64,000 nucleotides of DNA from an uncultured Opitutia bacterium. Its GTDB lineage: Bacteria > Verrucomicrobiota > Verrucomicrobiia > Opitutales > Opitutaceae. The first letter of the stretch is position 1. Each line of letters starts with the position of its first letter. The stretch spans positions 62,001 to 126,000 of the forward strand of contig CAIRCN010000006.1 of assembly GCA_903877135.1 (NCBI GenBank). The letters are read 5' to 3'. Below, in pieces: positions 8,990 to 18,415 of this stretch. The position numbers were made by a program, and so were the translations under genes. Below the pieces are notes generated by a model. That model was not told where the DNA came from, ran no database searches, and saw only the letters and a program-made list of their open reading frames with translations.

Positions 8990-9693
8990 GCGAAAACCAA
9001 GCAAACGGCGGTCCGCTGGTGCGCCTCGATGGCGTCGAGAAGGTCTTTCATCGCGGCACGGAGGAAATCCGGGTCTTGTCGGAGCTGCACCTCGAGGTGG
9101 CGGAGGGCGAGTTCCTCGCGCTGATGGGCCCGTCGGGCTCGGGCAAGAGCACCTTGCTCAACCTGATCGGCGGGCTCGACCACCCGACCAAGGGCACCGT
9201 CACCATCGCCGGCGAACGCATCGACCGGATGTCCGACCGCGCGCTCTCCGGCTGGCGCGCGCGGCACATCGGGTTCGTCTTCCAGCTCTACAACCTGATG
9301 CCGACGCTCTCGGCGGAGCGTAACGTCGAGCTGCCGCTCCTGCTCACGCACCTCGGCAAGGCGGAGCGCCGCCAGCACGTCGCGACTGCACTCGCGATGG
9401 TCGGGCTCGCGCACCGGGCGAAGTATTTTCCGCGCACGCTCTCCGGCGGCGAACAGCAGCGCGTGGGCATCGCCCGCGGCATCGTCACAGACCCGACGCT
9501 GCTCCTGTGCGACGAGCCGACGGGCGACCTCGACCGCAAGGCGGGCGACGAGGTGCTCAACCTGCTGCAGGCGCTCAACCGCGAGCAGGGCAAGACCATC
9601 ATCATGGTCACGCACGACCCGCACGCCTCCGCCCGGGCCTCGCGCACGGTGCACCTCGACAAGGGCCAGCTCGGCGACGAGCCCGCGAAATGA
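8986..9693 (+). CDS. ABC transporter ATPase, LolD/MacB type
   Basis: The 235-residue ATPase has Walker [10 protein letters not shown] (about residue 48), a Q-loop in [16 protein letters not shown], signature [14 protein letters not shown], Walker [13 protein letters not shown] and switch His in VTHDPHAS. The VFQxYNLxP and GDLD features are typical of the LolD/MacB/FtsE branch. That branch drives mechanotransmission through FtsX-type permeases rather than classic transport. It is coupled on both sides by ATGA overlaps, with the adaptor upstream and the first permease downstream. Confidence 0.95.
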   Translation: MSENQANGGPLVRLDGVEKVFHRGTEEIRVLSELHLEVAEGEFLALMGPSGSGKSTLLNLIGGLDHPTKGTVTIAGERIDRMSDRALSGWRARHIGFVFQLYNLMPTLSAERNVELPLLLTHLGKAERRQHVATALAMVGLAHRAKYFPRTLSGGEQQRVGIARGIVTDPTLLLCDEPTGDLDRKAGDEVLNLLQALNREQGKTIIMVTHDPHASARASRTVHLDKGQLGDEPAK

Positions 9694-10841
9694 AATTTGC
9701 GCATCTCATCTGGGGCAACCTGAAGCGGAAGAAACTCCGCACCGCGCTCACGCTGCTCACGATCCTCGTCGCGTTCGTGCTGTTCGGGCTACTGTGTGCG
9801 ATCAAGCAGGGGCTCATCGGCGGCGTGGAGCTCGCCGGCGCGGACCGGCTGATCGTGCGCCACAAGGTTTCGATCATCCAGCTCCTGCCCGTGAGCTACA
9901 AGGCGAGGATGGAGAAGATTCCCGGCGTGGCCGGCGTGGCCCACCAGACATGGTTCGGCGGCGTCTACCAGGACCCCAAGAATTTCTTCATGCAGTGCCC
10001 GGTCGTGCCGGAGGAATTCATGGCGATATTTCCCGAGTTTCTCCTGCCGCCGGCGCAGATGAAGGCCTGGCTGCACACCCGCACCGGCGCCATTGTCGGC
10101 CGCAAGACCGCGGAGCGGTTAAAGTTCAAAGTCGGCGACAAAGTGCCGATCCTGTCGCCGATCTGGGGCCGCCGCACCTGGGAATTCGACATCGTCGGCA
10201 TTTTTGACGGCCAGAAGAAGGGAACCGACACCACCGCGATGTTTTTCCGCTATGACTATTTCGACGAAGTCCGGAACAGCCTCAATTGGGGCAAGGGCCT
10301 TGTCGGCTGGTATACAATTCGGGTAAAGAATCCGGCCGAGGCCTCGGAGGTCGCGAAGCGCGTCGACGGAGAATTTGAAAACTCCCCGGCTGAGACGAAG
10401 ACAGAGCCCGAGGGGGCGTTCATCCAGGGCTGGGCAAACCAGATCGGCAACATCACGCTCATCGTCGCCGCGATTCTCGCCGCGGTGTTCTTCACAATCC
10501 TGCTCGTGACCGGCAGCACGATGTCGCAGGCCGTGCGGGAGCGCATCGGCGAACTCGGCGTGCTCAAGGCGATCGGCTTCACCAACGGGCAACTGCTCGC
10601 GCTCGTGCTCGCGGAGTCGTGCCTGCTGACCGTGGTCGGCGGCGGCCTCGGGCTCGCGGCCGCGTGGCTGTTCGCGTCGCACGGCGATCCCACAGGCGGC
10701 CTGCTGCCCCTTTTTCACCTGCCGACGGTCGACCTCCTGATCGGGGCGGGCATCAGCATCGCCCTCGGCGTGATCACGGGTGTCCTGCCCGCGGTCCAGG
10801 CCATGCGCCTCCGCGTCGCGGACGCCCTCCGGCGGATGTAA
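9690..10841 (+). CDS. FtsX/MacB-type ABC permease 1
   Basis: The start at ATG 9690 overlaps the ATPase stop. The 383-residue protein has an N-terminal membrane helix right after a basic stretch ([19 protein letters not shown]). A large periplasmic domain of about 220 residues follows, then three C-terminal helices (about residues 255-380). This is the four-helix topology of MacB/LolC/E permeases. The C-terminal part has the usual [19 protein letters not shown] loop. It should pair with the second permease encoded immediately downstream. Confidence 0.92.
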   Translation: MKFAHLIWGNLKRKKLRTALTLLTILVAFVLFGLLCAIKQGLIGGVELAGADRLIVRHKVSIIQLLPVSYKARMEKIPGVAGVAHQTWFGGVYQDPKNFFMQCPVVPEEFMAIFPEFLLPPAQMKAWLHTRTGAIVGRKTAERLKFKVGDKVPILSPIWGRRTWEFDIVGIFDGQKKGTDTTAMFFRYDYFDEVRNSLNWGKGLVGWYTIRVKNPAEASEVAKRVDGEFENSPAETKTEPEGAFIQGWANQIGNITLIVAAILAAVFFTILLVTGSTMSQAVRERIGELGVLKAIGFTNGQLLALVLAESCLLTVVGGGLGLAAAWLFASHGDPTGGLLPLFHLPTVDLLIGAGISIALGVITGVLPAVQAMRLRVADALRRM

Positions 10842-10842
10842 C

Positions 10843-12042
10843 ATGGCCGGCCCGCTCAACTGGTTCTCGCAAGTCGGCTCGATCACGAAGTTCGGGTTGC
10901 TGAGCATTCCCCAGCGCCGCGGCGCCGTGGCCGCGACGATCCTCGGCGTCGCCGGGGTCGTGGCCGTGCTCATCGGCGTGCTGTCGATCGCCGCCGGGTT
11001 TCGCCGCGCCATGGCGGCGTCGGGCGCCGCGGATTCCGCCGTCGTGCTGCGCAGCGGCGCCGACAGCGAGATGGTCAGTGGCTTCAGTCGCGAGGAAACA
11101 CGCCTCATCGCCGATGCGCCCGGTGTCGCGCGCAATGCCCGCGGCCCGCTCGCGTCCGCGGAGTTGTTCGTCATCATCAATCTTCCCAAGCGCTCAACCG
11201 GCACCGACACCAATCTCCCCCTGCGCGGCGTCGAGGGCGCCGCGGTCGAGGTGCGTGATCAGGTGAAATTTGTCGCCGGCCGGATGTTCGAGCCGGGCAA
11301 AAACGAGGTGATTGTCGGCCTCGGCGCCGCGCGGGAAACCGCGGGCATCGAAGTGGGCGCCAACATCAAGGTCGGGCGCGAGTCGTGGCCGGTGGTCGGG
11401 ATTTTCTCCGCTGGCGGCGGCATTGCCGAATCGGAAATCTGGACCGATGCGAAGGTGCTGCAGGACGCCTACCACCGCGGCGATTCCTTCCAGTCGGTCT
11501 ACGTGCGGCTGGCGTCACCGGGGGCTTTTCAGCAGTTCAAGGATGCGCTGACGGCCAATCCGCGGCTCAGCGTCAAAGCCGAGCGCCAGTCCGAATACTA
11601 CGCGGAGCAGTCGACGCTGCTGACGACGTTGATCACGACGCTTGGCATCGGCATTGCCGCGCTCATGGCGGTGGGCGCGGTCTTCGGCGCGCTCAACACG
11701 ATGTATAGCGCGGTCGCGGCGCGGACGCGCGAAATCGCGACGTTGCGGGCGCTCGGCTTCGGCCGCGGCGCCGTCGTGGTCGCGCTTATGATCGAGTCGC
11801 TGGTGCTCGCACTGGCCGGCGGCGCGGTCGGCGCGGGGCTGGCTTACGTGGCCTTCAACAATTTCCGCGCGGCGACGATGAACTGGCAGAGTTTCAGCCA
11901 GGTGACGTTTGCCTTTGCCGTGACCCCGCGACTGCTCGTGCAGGGCGTGATCTGGGCGACGCTGATCGGCCTGGTCGGTGGCCTGCTGCCGGCGATCCGA
12001 GCGGCGCGGCTGCCGATCGCCGCGGCGCTGCGGGAGCTGTGA
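10843..12042 (+). CDS. FtsX/MacB-type ABC permease 2
   Basis: This 399-residue permease has the same four-helix layout as its upstream neighbour: one N-terminal helix (AATILGVAGVVAVLIGVLS), a periplasmic domain, then three C-terminal helices. TREIATLRALGFGRG is the conserved cytoplasmic loop. Two non-identical permeases plus a separate ATPase make this a heterodimeric system of the LolCDE/YknXYZ kind, not a fused MacB. ATG 10843 lies one base after the previous stop. Confidence 0.92.
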   Translation: MAGPLNWFSQVGSITKFGLLSIPQRRGAVAATILGVAGVVAVLIGVLSIAAGFRRAMAASGAADSAVVLRSGADSEMVSGFSREETRLIADAPGVARNARGPLASAELFVIINLPKRSTGTDTNLPLRGVEGAAVEVRDQVKFVAGRMFEPGKNEVIVGLGAARETAGIEVGANIKVGRESWPVVGIFSAGGGIAESEIWTDAKVLQDAYHRGDSFQSVYVRLASPGAFQQFKDALTANPRLSVKAERQSEYYAEQSTLLTTLITTLGIGIAALMAVGAVFGALNTMYSAVAARTREIATLRALGFGRGAVVVALMIESLVLALAGGAVGAGLAYVAFNNFRAATMNWQSFSQVTFAFAVTPRLLVQGVIWATLIGLVGGLLPAIRAARLPIAAALREL

Positions 12043-12527
12043 ACCCTCACTTCACGGTGCGCTTCCTTAAAAACTGGCTGCCGGTGTTTCTCTGGATGGG
12101 ACTGATCTTCATCTTGTCCACGGACCTCGGATCAGCCGTGCACACCTCGCGCATTCTTGGGCCGTTGCTGCGGTGGCTGAAACCCGACATCACGCCCGAA
12201 CAGATGGCGTTCGTGCATTTTCTCGTGCGCAAGGGTGGTCACCTGTCGGAATACGCCGTGCTAGCGATGCTACTCGTCCGCGCCATCTGCTCGTCGCCGC
12301 GCGCCGCGCCAGCATGGTCGTGGAAGGCAGCGGGCCTCGCGCTGGCCGTAGCGGCGGCTTACGCGGCGAGCGACGAGTTTCACCAGTCGTTTGTCTCGAC
12401 ACGCACCGCGTCAGCGGGCGACGTGATGATCGACACCGTCGGCGCCGCCATCGGACTGGTGCTGGTCTTCGGTTGGCGAAAGTTCGTCCAGAGCGCGGAT
12501 CGGTTGGTCGAGCAATCAGTCGGTTAA
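12039..12527 (+). CDS. VanZ-family membrane protein
   Basis: The 162-residue protein starts at a GTG that overlaps the stop of permease 2, making it the last gene of the export operon. Hydrophobic helices lie at about residues 10-30, 70-85, 98-115 and 128-145. Family motifs are visible: RKGGHLSEYAVLA after the first loop, SDEFHQSFV, and RTASAGDVMIDTVGAAIG. VanZ-like proteins are small four-helix membrane proteins; the founding member gives low-level teicoplanin resistance by an unclear mechanism. A link with cell-envelope export is plausible here. Confidence 0.85.
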   Translation: MNPHFTVRFLKNWLPVFLWMGLIFILSTDLGSAVHTSRILGPLLRWLKPDITPEQMAFVHFLVRKGGHLSEYAVLAMLLVRAICSSPRAAPAWSWKAAGLALAVAAAYAASDEFHQSFVSTRTASAGDVMIDTVGAAIGLVLVFGWRKFVQSADRLVEQSVG

Positions 12528-12631
12528 CGCATCCCTGGCAAAACAGGCCTCTTCCCGGGAGCATGCGGGATTGGGCACGGCGAATTATTGTGCGGTTTTT
12601 CAGATGGTGACGGCTATGATGCGTTATCACC

Positions 12632-14263
12632 ATGCCGGACGACGCTGAGTTACTCCGCCGCTACGCCAAGGATAAATCCGAGGAGGCTTTTGCCGAATTG
12701 GTCCGGCGCCACCTGAACCTCGTCTATGCGGTCGCGCTGCGGCAGGTGGGCGGTGACGCACACCTGGCGCAGGATGTGGCCCAAACGGTGTTCACTGCGT
12801 TGGCCCGAAAAGCAACCGCGCTCGCCCGGCGACCGGTGCTGGGCGGCTGGCTTTACCGGACGGCACAATATGCGGCCATCGATGTGGTCCGCGCGGAGAC
12901 CAGACGGCGTGCCCGTGAACAGGAGGCCCAGATGATACATGAAGACGACAACAACCCCGAGACCGCCCCGGATTGGGAAAAACTTCGCGGTGTGCTCGAC
13001 CATATCCTGAGTGAACTCCGTGACGGCGACCGCGATGCGGTCGTGCTGCGTTTTTTCGAGGGGAAATCATATGCTGACATGGGCGCATGCATATGGCTCA
13101 GCGAGAATGGCGCCCGGATGCGGGTGGAGCGCGCGCTCGAAAAATTGCGCGTTGCGTTGGGGCGGCGGGGCATCACATCGACGACCGGCGCCCTCGGGGT
13201 GGCGCTGGCCAATCAGGTGGCAGTTGCCGCACCCGCCGGGCTGGCGGCTACCGTGACGGGCTCGGTGCTGGCTAGGGCAACCGCCAGCGCCGGCACCGCC
13301 GCAGTCGCAGCATTTTTCACTACTATGAGCACTACAAAAACGATTACGGTTATCACGGGAATTGTCGCCCTTTTCTCCATCTGCACGGCAATCTACGAAG
13401 TTGGCCGCAGCCGCGCAGCGGAATCGGCCTTGGCAGCCCGCAACAGCGAGACCGATGCCCTGCGCGCCCGATTGGTTCGGTCGGACAAGGAGTTGCGAAC
13501 CACCGAGATGAACCTCGCTGATTTGCGCAAAGAAAACGACCGAATCCATGTTGCAACCGCTGCCGCCAAGCCGGCAGATCTGACGGCGCGCCACGAGGAG
13601 GTCATCGACCGACTCGTCGTTAACAATCCCGAGCTGAGAAAACTCTACGCGCGGCAACAGACCATTCGGTTCCGAGTGCGCTACGGTCCGCTCTATCGGA
13701 CGTTTGGGCTCACGCCCGAGCAGGTCGGGGCATTCGAGCGCATCCGCAGCGACAACGTGCTGGCGCAGTCGGACGTCTTCAAGGAAGGGCTAGCGCAAGG
13801 CTTGGCGAAATCAGACCCCATCGTGCAGGACCTGATCAAGCAGGTGAACCAACGTCAGGAGGACAACCTGCGCGCGCTGCTCGGTGCCGAAGGCGTGCAG
13901 CAACTCCAAACCTACGAGCGAACGCTGCCCCTGCGCAATGTGGCGAACACTCTGGCTGATAGCGTCTATTTCACAGATACGCCGCTAACCCCCAAGCAGG
14001 CGGATCAACTGACGCAGGTCGTGGTTGAGTCGATGAGCATGCCGCCCGGGAGCAATACGCTGGGAGCCATCAACTGGGAAAAGGTGTTGGCGAAGGCGCC
14101 GACGGTGCTCACGCCGGTGCAACTGGAAGCACTTTCCACGATGGTGGAACAAGCCGAGGTCGGCAAAAAGGTCTACGCCATAGTCGAGCCAGCGTTGAAC
14201 AGCCAAGGGCTCAGCGTTCAGGACAACTTACCGACTCCTACCATATCTAGCGGGAAGAAATAA
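12632..14263 (+). CDS. ECF-type RNA polymerase sigma factor with membrane-anchored C-terminal domain
   Basis: The first 185 residues are a complete ECF sigma factor: sigma2 with AEELVRR-like core and AQDVAQTVFTALARK, then sigma4 with AVVLRFFEGKSYADM and ARMRVERALEKLR. Instead of ending there, the 543-residue protein continues. It has an Ala/Val-rich linker, a hydrophobic segment near 230-250 (TITVITGIVALFSICTAIY), a coiled-coil region (AARNSETDALRARLVRSDKE and following) and a C-terminal helical domain of about 230 residues. Known families of ECF sigma factors with C-terminal extensions include membrane-tethered types in Planctomycetes and Verrucomicrobia. The tail may act as a built-in anti-sigma or sensor. 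No separate anti-sigma gene is adjacent. Confidence 0.88.
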   Translation: MPDDAELLRRYAKDKSEEAFAELVRRHLNLVYAVALRQVGGDAHLAQDVAQTVFTALARKATALARRPVLGGWLYRTAQYAAIDVVRAETRRRAREQEAQMIHEDDNNPETAPDWEKLRGVLDHILSELRDGDRDAVVLRFFEGKSYADMGACIWLSENGARMRVERALEKLRVALGRRGITSTTGALGVALANQVAVAAPAGLAATVTGSVLARATASAGTAAVAAFFTTMSTTKTITVITGIVALFSICTAIYEVGRSRAAESALAARNSETDALRARLVRSDKELRTTEMNLADLRKENDRIHVATAAAKPADLTARHEEVIDRLVVNNPELRKLYARQQTIRFRVRYGPLYRTFGLTPEQVGAFERIRSDNVLAQSDVFKEGLAQGLAKSDPIVQDLIKQVNQRQEDNLRALLGAEGVQQLQTYERTLPLRNVANTLADSVYFTDTPLTPKQADQLTQVVVESMSMPPGSNTLGAINWEKVLAKAPTVLTPVQLEALSTMVEQAEVGKKVYAIVEPALNSQGLSVQDNLPTPTISSGKK

Positions 14264-14311
14264 GAGGTCGGCGGGGAAGATTTCCAGGCGTGGCTGGACC
14301 AGTGGCAAGCG

Positions 14312-16213
14312 CTAGGGCTGCTCCATCTCGGTCAGCTTCGTCGCGGCTTCCTCCCAGGCGGAGGTGGCGGTCGCGATCTGGTCCACGATGGTGCTCAACT
14401 CGCGGTTGAGGTGGTGGAATTTGCCCTTGTCGGTGTAGGTCTCCGGATCTTCCAGCTCGCCGGTGATTTCGGACTGCTTGGCTTCCAGATCGACGACGGC
14501 TTTTTCGAGCTGGCCGACATGTTCGCGGAAACGGCGGAGTTCGTTCGGGCTGGATTTTTTTGCGGATGAGATTCCAGGGTGGTTGGGGACAACCGCCCCT
14601 ACCTTTTCCTGCACAGGGCGGGCGTCGGTGAAGCCGGCCTTGAGCGCGGCGCGGGTATCGGAGAAGCCGGCGGTGAGCGCGGCGCGGGCGTCGATGGCCT
14701 TCGATTTCTCGAGGTAATAATCGTAGTTTCCGGCGTAGGGGGTGAGCCGGCCGCTGTGGACGTGAAGGACGTTTTCGGCGAGGGCACGGATGAAATGCAC
14801 GTCGTGACTGATGAAGATGAAGGTGCCTTCGTAGGCTTTCAGCGCGCCGATGAGGGCGTCGATTGACGGGATGTCGAGATGGGTCGTCGGCTCGTCCATG
14901 AGGAGAAGGTTCGGCGGCTTGACAAGTAGGCGGGCGAGGGCGAGGCGGGATTTTTCGCCGCCGGAGAGGACGCTGATGGGCTTGTGGACATCGTCCTTGC
15001 GGAAGAGGAAGGCGCCGAGAATGGCGCGAGCCTGCTGCTCGGTGAGCTGGTTCTCGGCCGTGCGCAGCTCCATGATGTTTTCAAAAACCGTAACGCTGGC
15101 ATGGAGGTTGTCGAGGCGGTTCTGGGCGAAGTAGCCGGGGACGACGTTGGAGCCGAGTTCGCGCGTGCCGCCGTTGATCGGGACAACGTCGGCGAGGATT
15201 TTGAGGAGCGTGGACTTGCCGGCGCCGTTGGGACCGACGAGGACGATTTTCTGGCCGCGCTCACAGGTGAAGTTGAGGTCGCGATAGACGACGTGGTCGC
15301 CGTAGGCCTGCCGGACGTGTTCGAGCTCGATGACTTTAAGGCCGGAGCGCGGCGGCTGGGGAAACTTGAAATGGATGCGTTTCAGCTCCTCGGTCGGTTC
15401 CTCGACGGCGACGGCTTCGAGGCGCTCGATTTGTTTTTCCTTGGACTTGGCGCGCGAGGCCATGGAGGCCTTGGCGCCGAAGCGGTCGACGAAGCGCTGG
15501 AGGTGAGCGATCTCGCGCTGCTGGTTCTTGAAGGCGGAGGCCTGCTGCAGTTTGCGCGCCTCCTTTTCCTGGAGGAAATTGTCGTAGTTGCCGTGGTAGT
15601 AATGAAGCAGGCCGCTGCGCAGCTCGAGCATGCCGGTGCAAAGGGCGTTGAGAAAGGCGCGGTCGTGGGAGATGACGACGAGGCCGCCGGGGTAGCGCGT
15701 GAGGTAGTCCTGAAACCAGAGGAGCGCCTCGAGATCGAGGTGGTTGGTCGGCTCGTCGAGGAGGAGGAGGGCGGGCTCGGCAACGAGCAGGCGAGCGAGG
15801 TGGGCGCGCATGACCCAGCCGCCGGAGAAGGTTTTGCCGAGCTTGTCGGCGTCGCCTTCCTTGAAGCCGAGGCCAGCGAGGATCTTTCTGGCGCGGGGTT
15901 CGAGGGTGTAGTCGATGTCGTCGTCGTCGTGGGTGGGCTCGAGTTTCCGACCGCTGGTAGCGATGTGGAGAATAGTCTCGTCGCCGGCGGGGGCGCTCTC
16001 CTGGGGCAGGAAGCCGAAGTCGGCGCCGCGCTCCCACTCGATGGTGCCGGTGTCGGGTTTTTCCTCGCCAAGGATGAGGTTGAAGAGGGTGGTTTTGCCA
16101 GCACCGTTGGGGCCGACAAGGCCGAGCCGATCGGTGCGCGCGATGAAGAGCGATACCTCGCGGAAGAGTTCGCGGGTGCCGTAGGACTTGGAGACGTCGG
16201 CGATAGTGAGCAT
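14312..16213 (-). CDS. ABC-F family ATPase (Uup/YheS-like)
   Basis: This 633-residue protein has two complete ATPase modules and no membrane helices. Walker A is GPNGAGKTT in the first half and GPNGAGKST in the second. The signatures are FSGGWVMRAHLARLL and LSGGEKSRLALARLL, and the Walker B motifs end in DEPTNHLD and DEPTTHLD. The inter-domain linker (about residues 220-300) is charged and helical. The C-terminus has a coiled coil (about 560-630), as in Uup-type proteins. ABC-F proteins act on ribosomes as translation factors or antibiotic-protection proteins. The domain order and the tail favour the housekeeping Uup/YheS side. Confidence 0.93.
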   Translation of the reverse strand: MLTIADVSKSYGTRELFREVSLFIARTDRLGLVGPNGAGKTTLFNLILGEEKPDTGTIEWERGADFGFLPQESAPAGDETILHIATSGRKLEPTHDDDDIDYTLEPRARKILAGLGFKEGDADKLGKTFSGGWVMRAHLARLLVAEPALLLLDEPTNHLDLEALLWFQDYLTRYPGGLVVISHDRAFLNALCTGMLELRSGLLHYYHGNYDNFLQEKEARKLQQASAFKNQQREIAHLQRFVDRFGAKASMASRAKSKEKQIERLEAVAVEEPTEELKRIHFKFPQPPRSGLKVIELEHVRQAYGDHVVYRDLNFTCERGQKIVLVGPNGAGKSTLLKILADVVPINGGTRELGSNVVPGYFAQNRLDNLHASVTVFENIMELRTAENQLTEQQARAILGAFLFRKDDVHKPISVLSGGEKSRLALARLLVKPPNLLLMDEPTTHLDIPSIDALIGALKAYEGTFIFISHDVHFIRALAENVLHVHSGRLTPYAGNYDYYLEKSKAIDARAALTAGFSDTRAALKAGFTDARPVQEKVGAVVPNHPGISSAKKSSPNELRRFREHVGQLEKAVVDLEAKQSEITGELEDPETYTDKGKFHHLNRELSTIVDQIATATSAWEEAATKLTEMEQP

Positions 16214-16281
16214 CGGAACCGGTCAAAGGACCGCAGAGAGGCGGCTTCGTCAATGACGAGATGCGTGCGCCGGAAAAAGAG

Positions 16282-17196
16282 CTAACGGGCGAGCGTGAGG
16301 GCGATGCACCCAGCCACGGCGAGAACAGCGCCGCCAAGGGCGCGTTTCGAGGGGCGGTCGCCTTCGAGCCAGTAAGCGATGGGGATCGAGAGGAGCGGGG
16401 TGGTGGCGGCGATGGGGAGCACGATGCCGCTGGGGGTGGTGGCCAGGGCCCATTGGTAGCAGCTCACGCCGATGACCGGACCGGCCAGGCCGTTGGCCAA
16501 AATCCACCAGAGACTGCGCCGGCGCTCCGCCGGAGTTTTTGGCAGATGCACAACGGCCAGGCGACGGAGTGCGCGCATCACCAGAAACCAGGCGACAGTG
16601 AACACCAAGCCCGCGAGGATGCGGTGGTAGGCGGCATTGAGCCCGAAGGTCGCCCGATGGGTCACTTCGCCGGCGGCGGCAGCCACCATCACACCTTTGC
16701 GGCTGGCGAGCGCGCCAAACCCCTGACCGGCGGCGGCGACCAGTCCAAATAGAAAGCCGATGGGCCGGACGTGAACGCGGGGCGGGTGGGCCTTGCTCGG
16801 CATGATGGCAACGGCTACGCCGGCGAGGATCATCAGGCCCCACAGCACCTGGGTCAGGGTCAGCCGCGTGCCGAGCCACCACAATTCACCGAGGGCGGCA
16901 ATCGGGGCGGCGAGGCATTGGGTCATCAGCACGGTCAGGCGCGACCCAAGCGTCGGCAGCGCGGCGTAAACGCCAAGGTCGCCGAGACCCATCCCGATGA
17001 CGCCGCTAAGCATAAACCACCAGACACTTGCGCTAGCGAATCCGTGTCCGATCGAATGTGCGAAAAGTGCGAGGATAACCACCGCGACCACCAACCGGCT
17101 GAGATTGGCGCGCATGGTGCCGATTGTTCGCACACTGTGGCTGGCACAGGTGGCGTTGAGGGCGAAAAAGAAAGCGGCGAGAAAGGAAGGAAGCAT
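16282..17196 (-). CDS. EamA/DMT-family transporter
   Basis: This 304-residue polytopic protein has about ten hydrophobic helices in two five-helix halves, the EamA duplication. The first half includes GMGLGDLGVYAALPTLGSR. The second repeats the pattern with VIGVSCYQWALATTPSGIV followed by PIAATTPLLSIPIAYWLEGD, a typical EamA ending. Members export or import metabolites such as amino acids, nucleotides or drugs. Nothing around it points to a substrate. It is divergent from the deoxyhypusine-synthase-like gene, with 95 bases between. Confidence 0.88.
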   Translation of the reverse strand: MLPSFLAAFFFALNATCASHSVRTIGTMRANLSRLVVAVVILALFAHSIGHGFASASVWWFMLSGVIGMGLGDLGVYAALPTLGSRLTVLMTQCLAAPIAALGELWWLGTRLTLTQVLWGLMILAGVAVAIMPSKAHPPRVHVRPIGFLFGLVAAAGQGFGALASRKGVMVAAAAGEVTHRATFGLNAAYHRILAGLVFTVAWFLVMRALRRLAVVHLPKTPAERRRSLWWILANGLAGPVIGVSCYQWALATTPSGIVLPIAATTPLLSIPIAYWLEGDRPSKRALGGAVLAVAGCIALTLAR

Positions 17197-17291
17197 CGCG
17201 AACGGTGGCGACGAGAGCGCACTGGGGGACGGGAAGCGACCGTTTTTTGTCGCGCCAAGGCCGGTCGGGGCGTATCTTGCGCTCCAAATCC

Positions 17292-18338
17292 ATGAAAGCC
17301 AAGAAAGCCAATGTGAAGGCCGAGGCCGTCAATGCCGCACTGGCCGCGAAGAAGGGGCCGGTTTCGCAGTTCATCGCCGAACACTACCGTCATTTCAACG
17401 CGGCTGCCCTAGTTGACGCTGCCAAGGGTTACGAGAATCACCTGAAGGCCGGCGGCAAGATGCTCGTCACGCTCGCCGGGGCGATGTCAACCGCCGAACT
17501 CGGCATCTCGCTCGCCGAGATGATCCGCCAGGACAAGGTCCACGCTATCGTCTGCACCGGGGCGAACCTGGAGGAGGACGTGTTCAACCTAGTGGCCCAC
17601 GACTATTACGAGCGCGTGCCGCACTATCGCCACCTGACGGCAGATGACGAGCAGGCCCTGCTCAACCGCCACATGAACCGGGTGACCGACACCTGCATCC
17701 CCGAGATGGAGGCCATGCGCCGCATCGAGGCCGTCGTGCTGGAGGAATGGGTTGCCGCCGACCGGGCCGGCGAGCGGTATTTCCCACACGAGTTCATGTA
17801 TAAAATCCTGCGCGGCGGGAAGCTGGCGAAGAGTTACCAGATCGATCCGAAGAACTCCTGGCTGCTCGCGGCGAGCGAAAATAACCTCCCGATCATAGTC
17901 CCGGGCTGGGAAGACGCGACCTTGGGCAACATGTATGCCGGTCACGTGATCAGCGGCGACGTGAAGAACGTCCACACGGTGCGCACTGGCATCGAATACA
18001 TGACGTGGCTGGCCGAATGGTATACGAAGTCGGCGAAACGGCTCCGCAACGGCGAGGGCTCGCTCGGGTTTTTCCAGATCGGCGGTGGGATCGCGGGCGA
18101 TTTTCCCATCTGCGTTGTGCCGATGCTGCACCAGGATCTCCAACGCACCGGCGTGCCGCTTTGGGGGTATTTCGCGCAGATCAGCGACTCGACCACGAGC
18201 TATGGCAGCTATTCCGGCGCGGTGCCTAACGAGAAGATCACTTGGGGTAAACTCGGAGCGAAGACGCCGAAGTTCATCGTCGAGAGCGATGCCACAATTA
18301 TTGCGCCACTGATTTTCGCATGGGTGCTGGGGCAGTGA
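17292..18338 (+). CDS. Deoxyhypusine-synthase-family protein
   Basis: The start at ATG 17292 gives 348 residues, matching the family. Conserved NAD and spermidine-binding segments are visible: VTLAGAMSTAELG, VCTGANLEEDVFN, WEDATLGNM, GGGIAGDFP and SYSGAVPNEKITWGKLG. The Lys in WGK sits where deoxyhypusine synthase forms its catalytic enzyme-imine. Bacteria lack eIF5A, so bacterial members probably make a small polyamine such as homospermidine or act on another acceptor. The exact reaction is unknown. It is monocistronic, and no polyamine genes are adjacent. Confidence 0.88.
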   Translation: MKAKKANVKAEAVNAALAAKKGPVSQFIAEHYRHFNAAALVDAAKGYENHLKAGGKMLVTLAGAMSTAELGISLAEMIRQDKVHAIVCTGANLEEDVFNLVAHDYYERVPHYRHLTADDEQALLNRHMNRVTDTCIPEMEAMRRIEAVVLEEWVAADRAGERYFPHEFMYKILRGGKLAKSYQIDPKNSWLLAASENNLPIIVPGWEDATLGNMYAGHVISGDVKNVHTVRTGIEYMTWLAEWYTKSAKRLRNGEGSLGFFQIGGGIAGDFPICVVPMLHQDLQRTGVPLWGYFAQISDSTTSYGSYSGAVPNEKITWGKLGAKTPKFIVESDATIIAPLIFAWVLGQ

Positions 18339-18415
18339 GCTAAGCGCGAAGACGCCTACGTCATATTTTCGCATCTGACTTTGCGTCTTTGCTTCTTGGC
18401 GCTTCCAGTTTCTGG

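Noticed and set aside
14984-16285. A 433-codon frame antisense to the ABC-F gene
   Set aside because: It is Gly/Val/Glu-rich antisense shadow; the sense strand has two complete ATPase modules.
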